Shown: one piece after another, positions 7,470 through 15,457 of the stretch
How the letters are laid out: every line of letters starts with the position of its first letter
Numbering within the stretch: the stretch's first letter is position 1
DNA from: Nitrospirae bacterium CG1_02_44_142
GTDB lineage: Bacteria > Nitrospirota > Thermodesulfovibrionia > Thermodesulfovibrionales > UBA1546
Reading direction: 5' to 3'
DNA length: 31,951 nt
NCBI GenBank assembly: GCA_001871685.1
Contig: MNVK01000075.1
Coordinates: 1 to 31,951, forward strand
Notes under the pieces: generated by a model
What the model saw: the letters and a program-made list of their open reading frames with translations, nothing else
Databases searched by the model: none
Told to the model about the DNA's origin: nothing
Made by a program: the position numbers and the translations under genes

Positions 7470-8514
7470 AGTGTTGGTATCCCGAAGGTTTTAGTTGTGA
7501 TTCCCTGCCTGCTGCATCAATGACGACTCTGCCTCTCTTTGTTATTTCTCCTATGCAGGTGATTTTTAGCTCATGGCTCATGGCTCGCGGCTTGTAGTCA
7601 GATGGCGCCGTGAAAAGCAATTCATAGTCCTCTCCGCCTGAACAGGCAAGTTTTATGGCGTCCAGTCTAAGCAGGGAAGATACTGTCCTCATTCTGCCGG
7701 AGACAGGGATGCGCTCCAGGAATATCCTTGCTCCAACCCTGCTTTCATCACAGAGCCTTGACAGGTCCATAAAGAGTCCGTCGCTTAAGTCAATCATTGC
7801 CGCTGCATATTTAGCGAACCCTTTTGGATTTCTTGCCTCAGGCATAAGGTGACGCTGAATCAACGGAGCGATAGTATTCCACTTTAGTCCCTTCTGTTTA
7901 TATTTAACAGTCAGCGGATAGCTTTTAGCGGTTGGTTCGTTGCTGATAGCTGATTCCGCCTGAGGCGGATGATGGCTGATAGCTTTTTTAAGAATCTCCA
8001 GCCCGCATGCTGAATCCCCGAGATTCCCTGTTACATATATTCTGTCCCCTATTTTTGCGCCTGAGCGTCTTATATGCCTTTTCGCATTGCCAATGAGCGC
8101 TGCTGCAAGGACCATATCTTTTCTTGAGGAAGAAATGTCTCCGCCGATGAGAAAGACTCCGTATAATTTCATTGCGCGGCGTATGCCGTCCAGGAAACTG
8201 TCAACAAATGATTTCTCTTTATTTCTGTTCATTGCAATATCAAGAAGAAGATATTGAGGGGTTCCGCCCATAGCGTATATGTCGCTTACATTCACAGAGA
8301 CGAGTTTGAATCCGAGCTGGAAGGGCGTTATAAGGTTCAGGTCAAAGTGAATGCCTTCAACCATCATATCAGTGGTTACGAGCAGATTTTCCCCGGGCGG
8401 TCTTATCACCGCTGTGTCATCGCCTATGCCTGCGATGACGTCTTTTGATTGGACGGCAAATCTTTTGCGGATTGTTTTCAGGAGGGATAATTCGCCGATT
8501 TCAGAGAGTTTCAT
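7453..8514 (-). CDS. thiL: Thiamine-monophosphate kinase
   Basis: The enzyme phosphorylates thiamine monophosphate to the diphosphate cofactor, the last step of thiamine pyrophosphate synthesis. Family motifs are present: GIGDDTAVI (29-37), TTDMMVEGIHFD (47-58), DIYAMGG (78-84), GGDISSS (124-130), DLSDGLFMD (242-250) and GGEDYELLF (293-301). I chose the ATG at 8514 (MKLSEIGELS), which matches the family N terminus. The ATG at 8535 would add seven residues encoded by a repeat-like AT-rich stretch. Two repeat-derived inserts occur: residues 178-190 (SHHPPQAES) from the 38-bp palindrome at 7947-7984, and about 307-316 from a tcatggctcatggct motif. Length is 353 against about 320-335 for the family. 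It is the first gene of the group. Confidence 0.93.
   Translation of the reverse strand: MKLSEIGELSLLKTIRKRFAVQSKDVIAGIGDDTAVIRPPGENLLVTTDMMVEGIHFDLNLITPFQLGFKLVSVNVSDIYAMGGTPQYLLLDIAMNRNKEKSFVDSFLDGIRRAMKLYGVFLIGGDISSSRKDMVLAAALIGNAKRHIRRSGAKIGDRIYVTGNLGDSACGLEILKKAISHHPPQAESAISNEPTAKSYPLTVKYKQKGLKWNTIAPLIQRHLMPEARNPKGFAKYAAAMIDLSDGLFMDLSRLCDESRVGARIFLERIPVSGRMRTVSSLLRLDAIKLACSGGEDYELLFTAPSDYKPRAMSHELKITCIGEITKRGRVVIDAAGRESQLKPSGYQHFEIQR
7567..7592. repeat. tagctcatggctcatggct direct-repeat motif in thiL
   Basis: Two adjacent ctcatgg units encode RAMSHEL near the thiL C terminus, a region not conserved in the family. It may be another member of the dispersed repeat set; only one copy is seen in this window. 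Confidence 0.35.
7947..7984. repeat. 38-bp palindromic repeat in thiL
   Basis: It is identical over 38 bases to 14497-14534 in the deacetylase gene. The arms tagctgat/atcagcta-like sequence surround the core ccgcctgaggcgg. It is read in frame as SHHPPQAES. Confidence 0.85.
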
Positions 8515-8518
8515 ATAA

Positions 8519-8592
8519 ACAAATTCAAAATGCAAAAATTAAAGTTCAAAAAAAAGGAATTCATTAATTTTTACTTTTGATTTTTTTTTGAA
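8519..8592. repeat. AT-rich inverted repeat between lon and thiL
   Basis: aaattcaaaatgcaaaaatt on the left faces ttttacttttgatttttttt on the right. The repeat spans the intergenic gap and runs into the last codons of lon, so the Lon tail TNSKKNQK is probably repeat-derived. A related aaaatgaaaaatg array is at 28318-28352 in valS. Confidence 0.5.
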
Positions 8593-10943
8593 TTGGTTTT
8601 CAGCGCAGCTTTAAGCACGTCATCCATTGTATCGGCAAAGATGAAGGCCATATCCTTCTTTACATATTTGGGGATGTCTTCAAGGTCTTTCTTGTTTCTT
8701 TTCGGGATAATGATATGGTTTATGCCCATTCTCTTTGCCGCTAAAGCCTTCTCTTTGAGGCCGCCTATTGGAAGCACCCTCCCTCTTAGTGTAATTTCGC
8801 CTGTCATTGCCGTATCCTTTCGGACAGGTTTTCCTGTAAATGCGGATGCGATGGCGGTTGCCATGGTTATACCTGCTGAGGGGCCGTCTTTGGGTATTGC
8901 GCCTGCCGGGACATGTATGTGAATATCTGTCTTTGCGAAGACCTCATCCTTTATCCCGAGCGACTTAGCCCTTGAGCGGACATAGCTTAAGGCTGCCTGA
9001 GCGGATTCCTTCATTACGTCTCCGAGCTGGCCTGTGAGTGTGAGACTGCCCTTGCCCTTCATTGTAGTAGCCTCTACATAGATTATATCGCCGCCTGACT
9101 CTGTCCATGCAAGACCGGTTGAGACGCCGACTTCGTCTTTTTCCATCTCTTCTTCAGGAAGATATTTTGGAATACCGAGATACTTGGGAAGGTTTCTCGC
9201 GGTTATAACAAATTTTTTCTGTTTCCCCTCTGCTATTTTCTTTGCGACTTTTCTGCATAGGTGGGCTATCTCTCTTTCAAGGTTTCTGACGCCGGCCTCT
9301 CTTGTGTACTGAGATATTGTCATGAGAACTGCAGCGTCTGTTATCCTCAACACCTTATCTGTGATGCCGTGTTCTTCAAGCTGTTTCTGGATAAGATAAT
9401 TCTTTGCAATGCCGATTTTTTCCTCTGACGTATATCCGGAGAGATAGATTATTTCCATCCTGTCGCGGAGGGCTCCGGGAATTGTGTCAACCAGGTTGCC
9501 TGTTGTTATGAACATTGTCCTTGAAAGGTCAAAAGGGACTGTAAGGTAATGGTCCACAAAGGTGTTGTTCTGTTCGGGGTCCAGCACCTCAAGAAGCGCG
9601 GATGAGGGGTCGCCTCTGAAGTCCGTTCCAATCTTGTCTATCTCGTCCAGCATGAATACAGGATTATTTGTGTCTGCTGTTTTTATGCCCTGTATTATCC
9701 TGCCCGGAAGCGCGCCGACATATGTTCTTCTGTGTCCTCTGATTTCTGCTTCATCTCTGACCCCGCCCAAAGACATGCGGACGAATTCCCTTCCAAGCGA
9801 CCTGGCAATGGATTTGCCCAGCGACGTCTTTCCAACTCCGGGAGGGCCTATAAAGCAGAGTATAGGCCCTTTCATCTTTTCCTTTTTCAGCTTTCTTACG
9901 CTGAGATATTCCAGGATTCGCTCCTTTACCTTCTCTAAGTCATAGTGGTCGTCATCAAGAACCTTTTTTGCCGCTTTTATATCAAGATTGTCTTTTGTCT
10001 GTTTGGACCACGGCAGTTCAACCATCCATTCAAGATAGGTCCTTACAGTTCCCGCCTCGGCGCTGTCAGGGTGCATCTTCGCAAGCCGCTTGAGCTGCTT
10101 CTCCGCCTCCTTCTGGACTTTTTCAGGCATCTTTACTTCCAGAATCTTTTTCTTGAATTCCTTTATCTCTTCTGTGCGCTCGTCAATGTCGCCGAGTTCT
10201 TTCTGTATAGCCTTGAGCTGTTCTCTGAGGATGTATTCCCTCTGATTTTTGTCTATCTCGCCCCTGACTTCTGTCTGAATCTTTTGCTGGACTGTAAGGA
10301 GCTCTATTTCCCGGTTCAGTATTTCACTGACTTTTTTCAGCCGCTGGACAGGTTCGGTTATCTCAAGCACTTCCTGCGCCTGCTCTGTCTTTAATCCGAT
10401 GTTTGAGGCAATGAGGTCGGCAAGTTTTCCCGGGTCTTCAAGATTTTCAATCACAATCATAATATCAGGAAGTATTGTTTTGCCGAGAGAGACTGTTTTA
10501 TCTATCTGTTCCTTTACAGTTCTCATTACCGCCTCAATCTCTATAGTTATTTCTTCCGGCGGGGTATCTGTTATTTTTTCTATGCTCGCAGTAAAGAACG
10601 GCTCTTCCTTAAGAAATTTTACTGCCTTTGCCTTGCTCAGCCCCTGCACCAGCACCTTGACTCTCCCGTCAGGGAGTTTCAGCATCCTCATTATGAGCCC
10701 TACGGTGCCTACATGGTAGAGACCGGAAGGCGACGGATTCTCAGCATTAAGGTCTTTCTGCGCAATGAGCATTATCATCTTGTTTGTGCTTAATGAATAC
10801 TCTATTGCCTTTATGGACATTTCTCTTCCCACAAACAGAGGGAGTATCATATAGGGGAAAACGACTATGTCCCTTATAGGAAGCACGGGAAGACTGTCAG
10901 GGATTTCAAGCTCTTTTTCTTCTTTTTCCACTGCTTTTGCCAT
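8571..10943 (-). CDS. lon: ATP-dependent protease Lon
   Basis: This cytoplasmic AAA+ serine protease degrades misfolded and regulatory proteins. The product has 790 residues. The N-terminal substrate-binding domain covers about 15-205, followed by a coiled coil. The AAA+ domain has Walker A GPPGVGKT at 366-373 and Walker B MLDEIDK at 431-437. The S16 protease domain has catalytic S689 in KDGPSAG and K732. Length is normal for bacterial LonA. It is two bases downstream of galU, and its ribosome site (tctggag) lies in the galU 3' end, so the two are cotranscribed. No CIRCE-like or other heat-shock operator is visible. Confidence 0.97.
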   Translation of the reverse strand: MAKAVEKEEKELEIPDSLPVLPIRDIVVFPYMILPLFVGREMSIKAIEYSLSTNKMIMLIAQKDLNAENPSPSGLYHVGTVGLIMRMLKLPDGRVKVLVQGLSKAKAVKFLKEEPFFTASIEKITDTPPEEITIEIEAVMRTVKEQIDKTVSLGKTILPDIMIVIENLEDPGKLADLIASNIGLKTEQAQEVLEITEPVQRLKKVSEILNREIELLTVQQKIQTEVRGEIDKNQREYILREQLKAIQKELGDIDERTEEIKEFKKKILEVKMPEKVQKEAEKQLKRLAKMHPDSAEAGTVRTYLEWMVELPWSKQTKDNLDIKAAKKVLDDDHYDLEKVKERILEYLSVRKLKKEKMKGPILCFIGPPGVGKTSLGKSIARSLGREFVRMSLGGVRDEAEIRGHRRTYVGALPGRIIQGIKTADTNNPVFMLDEIDKIGTDFRGDPSSALLEVLDPEQNNTFVDHYLTVPFDLSRTMFITTGNLVDTIPGALRDRMEIIYLSGYTSEEKIGIAKNYLIQKQLEEHGITDKVLRITDAAVLMTISQYTREAGVRNLEREIAHLCRKVAKKIAEGKQKKFVITARNLPKYLGIPKYLPEEEMEKDEVGVSTGLAWTESGGDIIYVEATTMKGKGSLTLTGQLGDVMKESAQAALSYVRSRAKSLGIKDEVFAKTDIHIHVPAGAIPKDGPSAGITMATAIASAFTGKPVRKDTAMTGEITLRGRVLPIGGLKEKALAAKRMGINHIIIPKRNKKDLEDIPKYVKKDMAFIFADTMDDVLKAALKTNSKKNQK

Positions 10944-10945
10944 TT

Positions 10946-11839
10946 TTATCTCCAGACCCCTTTATTTTCTAACACTGCCGCTGCATCAAGCAGATATTTG
11001 ATAAACGGTTTTGAAACCTCCGGATTTTTCAGGGCAAAGCTGATAGTTGCTTTAAGATAGCCCAACTTATCCCCTGCGTCATAGCGCCGGCCCTTAAAAA
11101 TATAACCGTAAAGGGGTTCTTTTTTAAGAAGTTTTTTGAGTCCGTCTGTCAGTTGTATCTCTCCGCCCCTGCCCGGAGGCAATTTCTCAAGTGCGCCGAA
11201 TATCTGCGGGGTGAGAATGTATCTGCCTATTATTGCCAGGTTGGACGGCGCCTTTTCTCTCGCAGGTTTTTCAATGAGGTCGCTGATTTTATAAACCCCG
11301 CTGCCGCAGGGATTCCCCTTTATTACGCCGTATTTATGGATTTCTGTCATTGGAACCTCTTCAAGCGCAAGTATTGAACAGCCGAATTTTTCATACAGCC
11401 GCATCATATCTCTCAGCAATGTTTCTTCCGGCGCAATCACATCATCGCTTAACAGCGCTGCAAAGGGCTCATCATTTACAAATGGCCTGGCGCAGAGGAT
11501 TGCATGCCCGAGTCCTAACGCTGCCTTCTGCCTTATGTATGCGAAGTTCAAATGGTTGAGCTTTGTTATTTCATAGAGAAGTTTTTTCTTATCCATCTTC
11601 CTGAGATTTTCTTCAAGTTCATAAGCCGAGTCAAAATGGTCTTCAATAGCGCTCTTATATTTGCCTGTGATTATTATGAACTCTTCAATATTGCATGCGA
11701 TGGCTTCTTCAACCGCATACTGTATCATCGGCTTGTCAACAATCGGCAGCATCTCTTTGGGCGACGCCTTTGTCGCCGGCAGAAACCTTGTGCCAAGACC
11801 GCCTGCCGGGAATAAAGCCTTTCTTATTTTTTTGCTCAT
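10946..11839 (-). CDS. galU: UTP--glucose-1-phosphate uridylyltransferase
   Basis: The enzyme makes UDP-glucose from UTP and glucose 1-phosphate for envelope and exopolysaccharide synthesis. GGLGTRFLPATKASPKEMLP at about 13-32 is the nucleotide-binding signature. IVDKPMIQYAVEEA, LSDDVI, EKP and GRRYDAGDKLGYL are also typical. I chose the ATG at 11839, which gives 297 residues and the usual start MSKKIRKALFPAGG. An ATG at 11851 would add four residues, and a start at 11947 would add a 36-residue AT-rich leader unlike the family. A TATAAT-like -10 lies on the minus strand at 11895-11900 without a clear -35. It is the first gene of galU-lon. Confidence 0.95.
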   Translation of the reverse strand: MSKKIRKALFPAGGLGTRFLPATKASPKEMLPIVDKPMIQYAVEEAIACNIEEFIIITGKYKSAIEDHFDSAYELEENLRKMDKKKLLYEITKLNHLNFAYIRQKAALGLGHAILCARPFVNDEPFAALLSDDVIAPEETLLRDMMRLYEKFGCSILALEEVPMTEIHKYGVIKGNPCGSGVYKISDLIEKPAREKAPSNLAIIGRYILTPQIFGALEKLPPGRGGEIQLTDGLKKLLKKEPLYGYIFKGRRYDAGDKLGYLKATISFALKNPEVSKPFIKYLLDAAAVLENKGVWR

Positions 11840-12061
11840 TTTTTTCTTCATAAAAATTAGACTGCTGTGATAAGATAGTGCATTACAATTTTGAATTATA
11901 ACATATATCACACTTGTTTTTTTCTGTTTTTTTGAGATAAGATTCATCGGTAATTTTTATTTTGCTTTTCTGTCTTTAATCGGAATTTTTTCTGAGGGGA
12001 CTGGAAAATAAAGAGGACTCTCTGTTAAAATTATAGCTGGTTTTTTGATTCGGAGGGATTA

Positions 12062-12802
12062 ATGGATTTTAAAGGGCAGGTGGCTGTTATCACAGGCGGC
12101 GCACGAGGGATTGGAAAGACAATAGCCGGCGCTCTTGCACGAAAAGGCGTCAACATTGTGATTGCCGACATAAGCAGCGAGCAGGCGCGGGGGACGGCGG
12201 CAGAGATGGAAAAGCTGGGCGTTAGGGCGGCAGGAATTGGACTTGACGTCTCAAAGTCAGAAGAAGTGGCTAAAGTATTCGGAGAGGTATCAAAAGAATT
12301 CGGGAGGATGGATATTCTCGTAAATAATGCAGGCATAACAAGAGACGGGCTTATAATGAGGATGAAGGAAGAAGACTGGGACGCCGTTATTAACATTAAC
12401 CTGAAGAGCGTGTTCCTCTGTTCTAAGGAGGCGGTTAAGGTAATGGCAAAACAGAGATACGGCAGGATTATAAATATATCGTCAGTGGTTGCTTTTATAG
12501 GGAACCCGGGGCAGGCAAATTACAGCGCATCAAAGGCGGGGATAGTCGGGCTGACAAAGACTGCTGCGAAGGAATATGCAAGCAGGGGGATAACCGCAAA
12601 CGCAGTCGCCCCCGGCTTTATAACAACGGCCATGACCGACGCCCTTCCTGAAAACATTAAGGAAGAGATGAAGAGGGCGATTCCGCTGGGAAGATTCGGC
12701 ACAACAGATGATGTTTCAAATGCCGTTGTTTTTCTCGCATCGCCGGATGCGGGTTATATAACGGGACAGGTGATACATGTTAACGGCGGGATGTATATGT
12801 AG
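12062..12802 (+). CDS. fabG: 3-oxoacyl-[acyl-carrier-protein] reductase
   Basis: This is the NADPH-dependent short-chain dehydrogenase that reduces 3-oxoacyl-ACP in fatty-acid elongation. The 246-residue product carries the TGGARGIG cofactor motif (11-18), NNAG (88-91) and the Ser-Tyr-Lys catalytic set (S140/S141, Y154, K158 in YSASK). The C terminus GQVIHVNGGMYM is typical of FabG. A strong ribosome site (cggagggatt) precedes the ATG. It opens the fabG-acpP-fabF operon, divergent from galU. Confidence 0.95.
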   Translation: MDFKGQVAVITGGARGIGKTIAGALARKGVNIVIADISSEQARGTAAEMEKLGVRAAGIGLDVSKSEEVAKVFGEVSKEFGRMDILVNNAGITRDGLIMRMKEEDWDAVININLKSVFLCSKEAVKVMAKQRYGRIINISSVVAFIGNPGQANYSASKAGIVGLTKTAAKEYASRGITANAVAPGFITTAMTDALPENIKEEMKRAIPLGRFGTTDDVSNAVVFLASPDAGYITGQVIHVNGGMYM

Positions 12803-12807
12803 CAATC

Positions 12808-12885
12808 AGGGTTTAGGGGTTAGGGTTTGGGGGTTAGCAAGAAAATCCGGAAACTAATCCCCAATCCCTAATCCCCAATCCCTAA
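12808..12885. repeat. Inverted repeat between fabG and acpP (gggttaggg / ccctaatcccc)
   Basis: ggtttaggggttagggtttg on the left faces taatccccaatccctaatcc on the right, with about 18 bases between the arms. The resulting hairpin lies in the fabG-acpP leader and would sit just upstream of the acpP ribosome site (ttggaggtg). It may damp read-through or stabilise the acpP message. Confidence 0.65.
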
Positions 12886-12914
12886 TTTTTGAAAAATAAT
12901 TTGGAGGTGTTTTA

Positions 12915-13145
12915 ATGTTAGAAGAAAAGGTAAAAGAGATTATATCAAAACAGCTTGGCGTTAATCCGGCCGAGGTGAAGCCTGAGGCGTCCTTTGTTGA
13001 AGACCTCGGAGCGGACTCGTTAGATACCGTTGAGCTTGTAATGGCGTTTGAAGAGACATTCAACATAGAGATACCGGATGAGGATGCTGAAAAGATAACA
13101 AAGGTCAAAGACGCAATATCGTATATCAATAGCAAAAAAGCTTAA
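12915..13145 (+). CDS. acpP: Acyl carrier protein
   Basis: The 76-residue carrier holds growing acyl chains on a 4'-phosphopantetheine attached to S35 in the GADSLDTVEL motif. It is acidic and of normal length, with a strong ribosome site (ggaggtg) before the ATG. The last base of its stop codon is the first base of the fabF ATG, so the two are translationally coupled. It separates fabG from fabF, the standard order. Confidence 0.97.
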   Translation: MLEEKVKEIISKQLGVNPAEVKPEASFVEDLGADSLDTVELVMAFEETFNIEIPDEDAEKITKVKDAISYINSKKA

Positions 13146-14389
13146 TGGAAAAAAGAAGAGTTGTTGTAACCGGCGTAGGGCTTGTCACGCCTCTCGGTAT
13201 TGGAGCAGAAGAAAGCTGGAAAGGGCTTATTGAAGGCAGGTCGGGTATAAGAAAACTGACCCGGTTTGACGCCTCGGCTTTTGCAACTCAGATAGCCGGA
13301 GAGGTGGAGGGATTTAACCCTGAGGACTATATAGAGCCTAAAGAAGTAAAAAAGATGGACCGCTTTATCCATCTGGCCATTGCAGCTTCGGATATGGCTG
13401 TAAAGGATTCGGGGTTAAAGATAACGGACAGTAATGCCGAAAGTGTCGGTGTGACAATCGGCTCGGGCATGGGCGGGCTGCCGGCAATTGAGCATTACCA
13501 TTCTGTTCTCCTTGAAAAAGGCCCCAGAAGGATAACGCCTTTCTTTATTCCTATGCTAATAATAAATCTTGCAGGCGGCCATGTGTCCATGAAACACGGC
13601 GCCAAGGGCCCGAATTCTGCAGTTGCGACGGCCTGCGCCACCGGCAGTCATTCAATAGGAGACGCCTTCAAGATAATTCAGAGAGGCGATGCTGATGCTA
13701 TGATTGCAGGCGGCACTGAATCTGTGATAACGCCGCTGGGGATTGGCGGTTTCAATGCGATGAAGGCGCTTTCTACACGAAACGATGAACCTGAAAAGGC
13801 AAGCAGGCCGTTTGACATAGGCAGAAATGGTTTTGTGATGGGAGAAGGCGCAGGCATAATGGTGCTTGAGAGCCTTGAATATGCGCGTTCAAGGGGCGCC
13901 AGAATATATGCAGAGATTGTCGGATACGGGATGACCGCAGACGCTTACCATATGACTTCTCCTGCTCCGGATGGAGAAGGCGCCGCCCGGTGTATTGCCG
14001 CAGCGTTAAAAGACGGAGGAGTTGCCGCTTCAGAAGTTGACTATATAAATGCGCACGGGACATCCACAAAATATGGGGATGAACTTGAGAGCATCGCTAT
14101 AAAGACGGTATTTAAAGAGCATGCATATAAGCTTGCAGTGAGTTCAACAAAATCCATGACAGGACATCTTCTCGGGGCCGCAGGGGGCGTTGAGGCGGTT
14201 GTATGTGTCTTATGTATGAGGGATAATATTGTTCCTCCGACAATAAACCTGGACAATCCCGACCCTCAGTGCGACCTGGATTACGTTCCTCATAAGGCAA
14301 GGAAGATGGATGTTAACTGTGTCATGTCCAACTCATTCGGTTTCGGCGGAACAAATGCCTGTCTGGTTTTTAAGAGACTTAAAGAGTAA
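13145..14389 (+). CDS. fabF: 3-oxoacyl-[acyl-carrier-protein] synthase II
   Basis: This condensing enzyme extends acyl-ACP with malonyl-ACP. The 414-residue product has the catalytic triad C164 (ATACATGSHS), H304 (NAHGTSTKYGD) and H341 (KSMTGHLLGAAGG). The FGFGGTNA motif lies near the C terminus. Length is normal for FabF. It is the last gene of fabG-acpP-fabF, and only six bases separate its stop from that of the convergent deacetylase gene, with no visible terminator between them. Confidence 0.96.
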   Translation: MEKRRVVVTGVGLVTPLGIGAEESWKGLIEGRSGIRKLTRFDASAFATQIAGEVEGFNPEDYIEPKEVKKMDRFIHLAIAASDMAVKDSGLKITDSNAESVGVTIGSGMGGLPAIEHYHSVLLEKGPRRITPFFIPMLIINLAGGHVSMKHGAKGPNSAVATACATGSHSIGDAFKIIQRGDADAMIAGGTESVITPLGIGGFNAMKALSTRNDEPEKASRPFDIGRNGFVMGEGAGIMVLESLEYARSRGARIYAEIVGYGMTADAYHMTSPAPDGEGAARCIAAALKDGGVAASEVDYINAHGTSTKYGDELESIAIKTVFKEHAYKLAVSSTKSMTGHLLGAAGGVEAVVCVLCMRDNIVPPTINLDNPDPQCDLDYVPHKARKMDVNCVMSNSFGFGGTNACLVFKRLKE

Positions 14390-14395
14390 TTCGGA

Positions 14396-15364
14396 CTATG
14401 TTAGCATCTCTTTGATTGTCAGTAAAACCGACTTGCCGAGCGCCTGCAAATCATAACCTCCTTCAAGCGCAAAGATAACGGGAATAGAAAAGTTTTTAGC
14501 TGATTCCGCCTGAGGCGGATGATGGCTGATAGCTGAATGCTCGGAGCATGAGAGAATACCTTTTACTATGCTTTTTATGCCTTCATCTGATACCCTGATT
14601 CCCGAAAGCGGGTCTTCCGCGCGGATGTCATAACCCGCAGACACGAGAATAATATCCGGAGCAAACCTCCGGACAATATCAGGAAGTATGTCGTGGTAAA
14701 TGTGGAGGTAATCATTATTGCCGGAACCTGAATTCAGAGGGATATTATAAGTGTATCCTTCGCCTTTGCCTTTTCCTTTTTCGGAGCCGCTGCCTGTTCC
14801 GGGATAATGCGGATACTGGTGGGTGCTGAAATAAAAAATAGTGTCATCTTCCTCAAATATATGCTGCGTGCCGTTTCCGTGATGGACGTCAAAATCTATG
14901 ATGAATATTTTTCTGTATCCTCTTTTCTGAGCATACCGAGCTCCAGCCGCAACATTATTGAATATGCAGAACCCCATCGCCTTTTCTGACTCTGCATGAT
15001 GTCCCGGAGGACGAACAGCGCAGAAGGCCCTCTCAATTTCTCCTTTTTTGCATCTGTCTATGGCCTCTATCACACCGCCTGCCGCGTACAGCGCAGCTTC
15101 AAATGTGCCTCCGGATAGATATGTGTCGGAATCAATATAACCGGGCTCTGCCTTTTTGATTCTTTCAATATATTCATGAGTATGCACCGCCTCTATATCC
15201 TTGAACTCAGCCTTGCGGGGTTTTATGTGTATGAGCTTATCCCAAATATCTGAGGTTTTAAGCGTATCAATGATTGCTATTAATCTCTCTTTGCACTCGG
15301 GATGCCGCTCCGGAGTTTCATGCGAAAGGAATATATCGTCATAGATAAAGCCGACTTGTTTCAT
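14396..15364 (-). CDS. Histone deacetylase superfamily (class II-like) amidohydrolase
   Basis: This is a zinc-dependent deacetylase of the HDAC/acetylpolyamine amidohydrolase fold, 322 residues. RPPGHHAE (118-125) carries the catalytic histidine pair. DFDVHHGNG (157-165) supplies zinc ligands D159 and H161, and SAGYD (242-246) supplies D246. ALEGGYDL (299-306) contributes the transition-state tyrosine. The substrate could be acetylated protein, polyamine or another small acetylated amine; the sequence does not decide. Residues 279-289 (ISHHPPQAESA) come from a 38-bp repeat identical to one in thiL, inserted shortly before the GGY motif. No obvious partner gene is adjacent, and no strong ribosome site is visible. 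Confidence 0.9.
   Translation of the reverse strand: MKQVGFIYDDIFLSHETPERHPECKERLIAIIDTLKTSDIWDKLIHIKPRKAEFKDIEAVHTHEYIERIKKAEPGYIDSDTYLSGGTFEAALYAAGGVIEAIDRCKKGEIERAFCAVRPPGHHAESEKAMGFCIFNNVAAGARYAQKRGYRKIFIIDFDVHHGNGTQHIFEEDDTIFYFSTHQYPHYPGTGSGSEKGKGKGEGYTYNIPLNSGSGNNDYLHIYHDILPDIVRRFAPDIILVSAGYDIRAEDPLSGIRVSDEGIKSIVKGILSCSEHSAISHHPPQAESAKNFSIPVIFALEGGYDLQALGKSVLLTIKEMLT
14497..14534. repeat. 38-bp palindromic repeat in the deacetylase gene
   Basis: It is identical to 7947-7984 in thiL and read in the same frame (SHHPPQAES). A similar element on the opposite strand is at 29195-29232 in valS. Confidence 0.85.
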
Positions 15365-15457
15365 GTCTAAATCTTATCAAAAATTAAAAATTCTTTCCTC
15401 ATTTCACTTCGTTTTGTTATTATACTTACACCTATTTTTTAATCCCAAGGAGGTTTT

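Noticed and set aside
11840..11947. N-terminal extension of galU
   Set aside because: The extra 36 residues are AT-rich, include a TATAAT-like promoter sequence, and do not resemble GalU; the ATG at 11839 gives the family-typical start.
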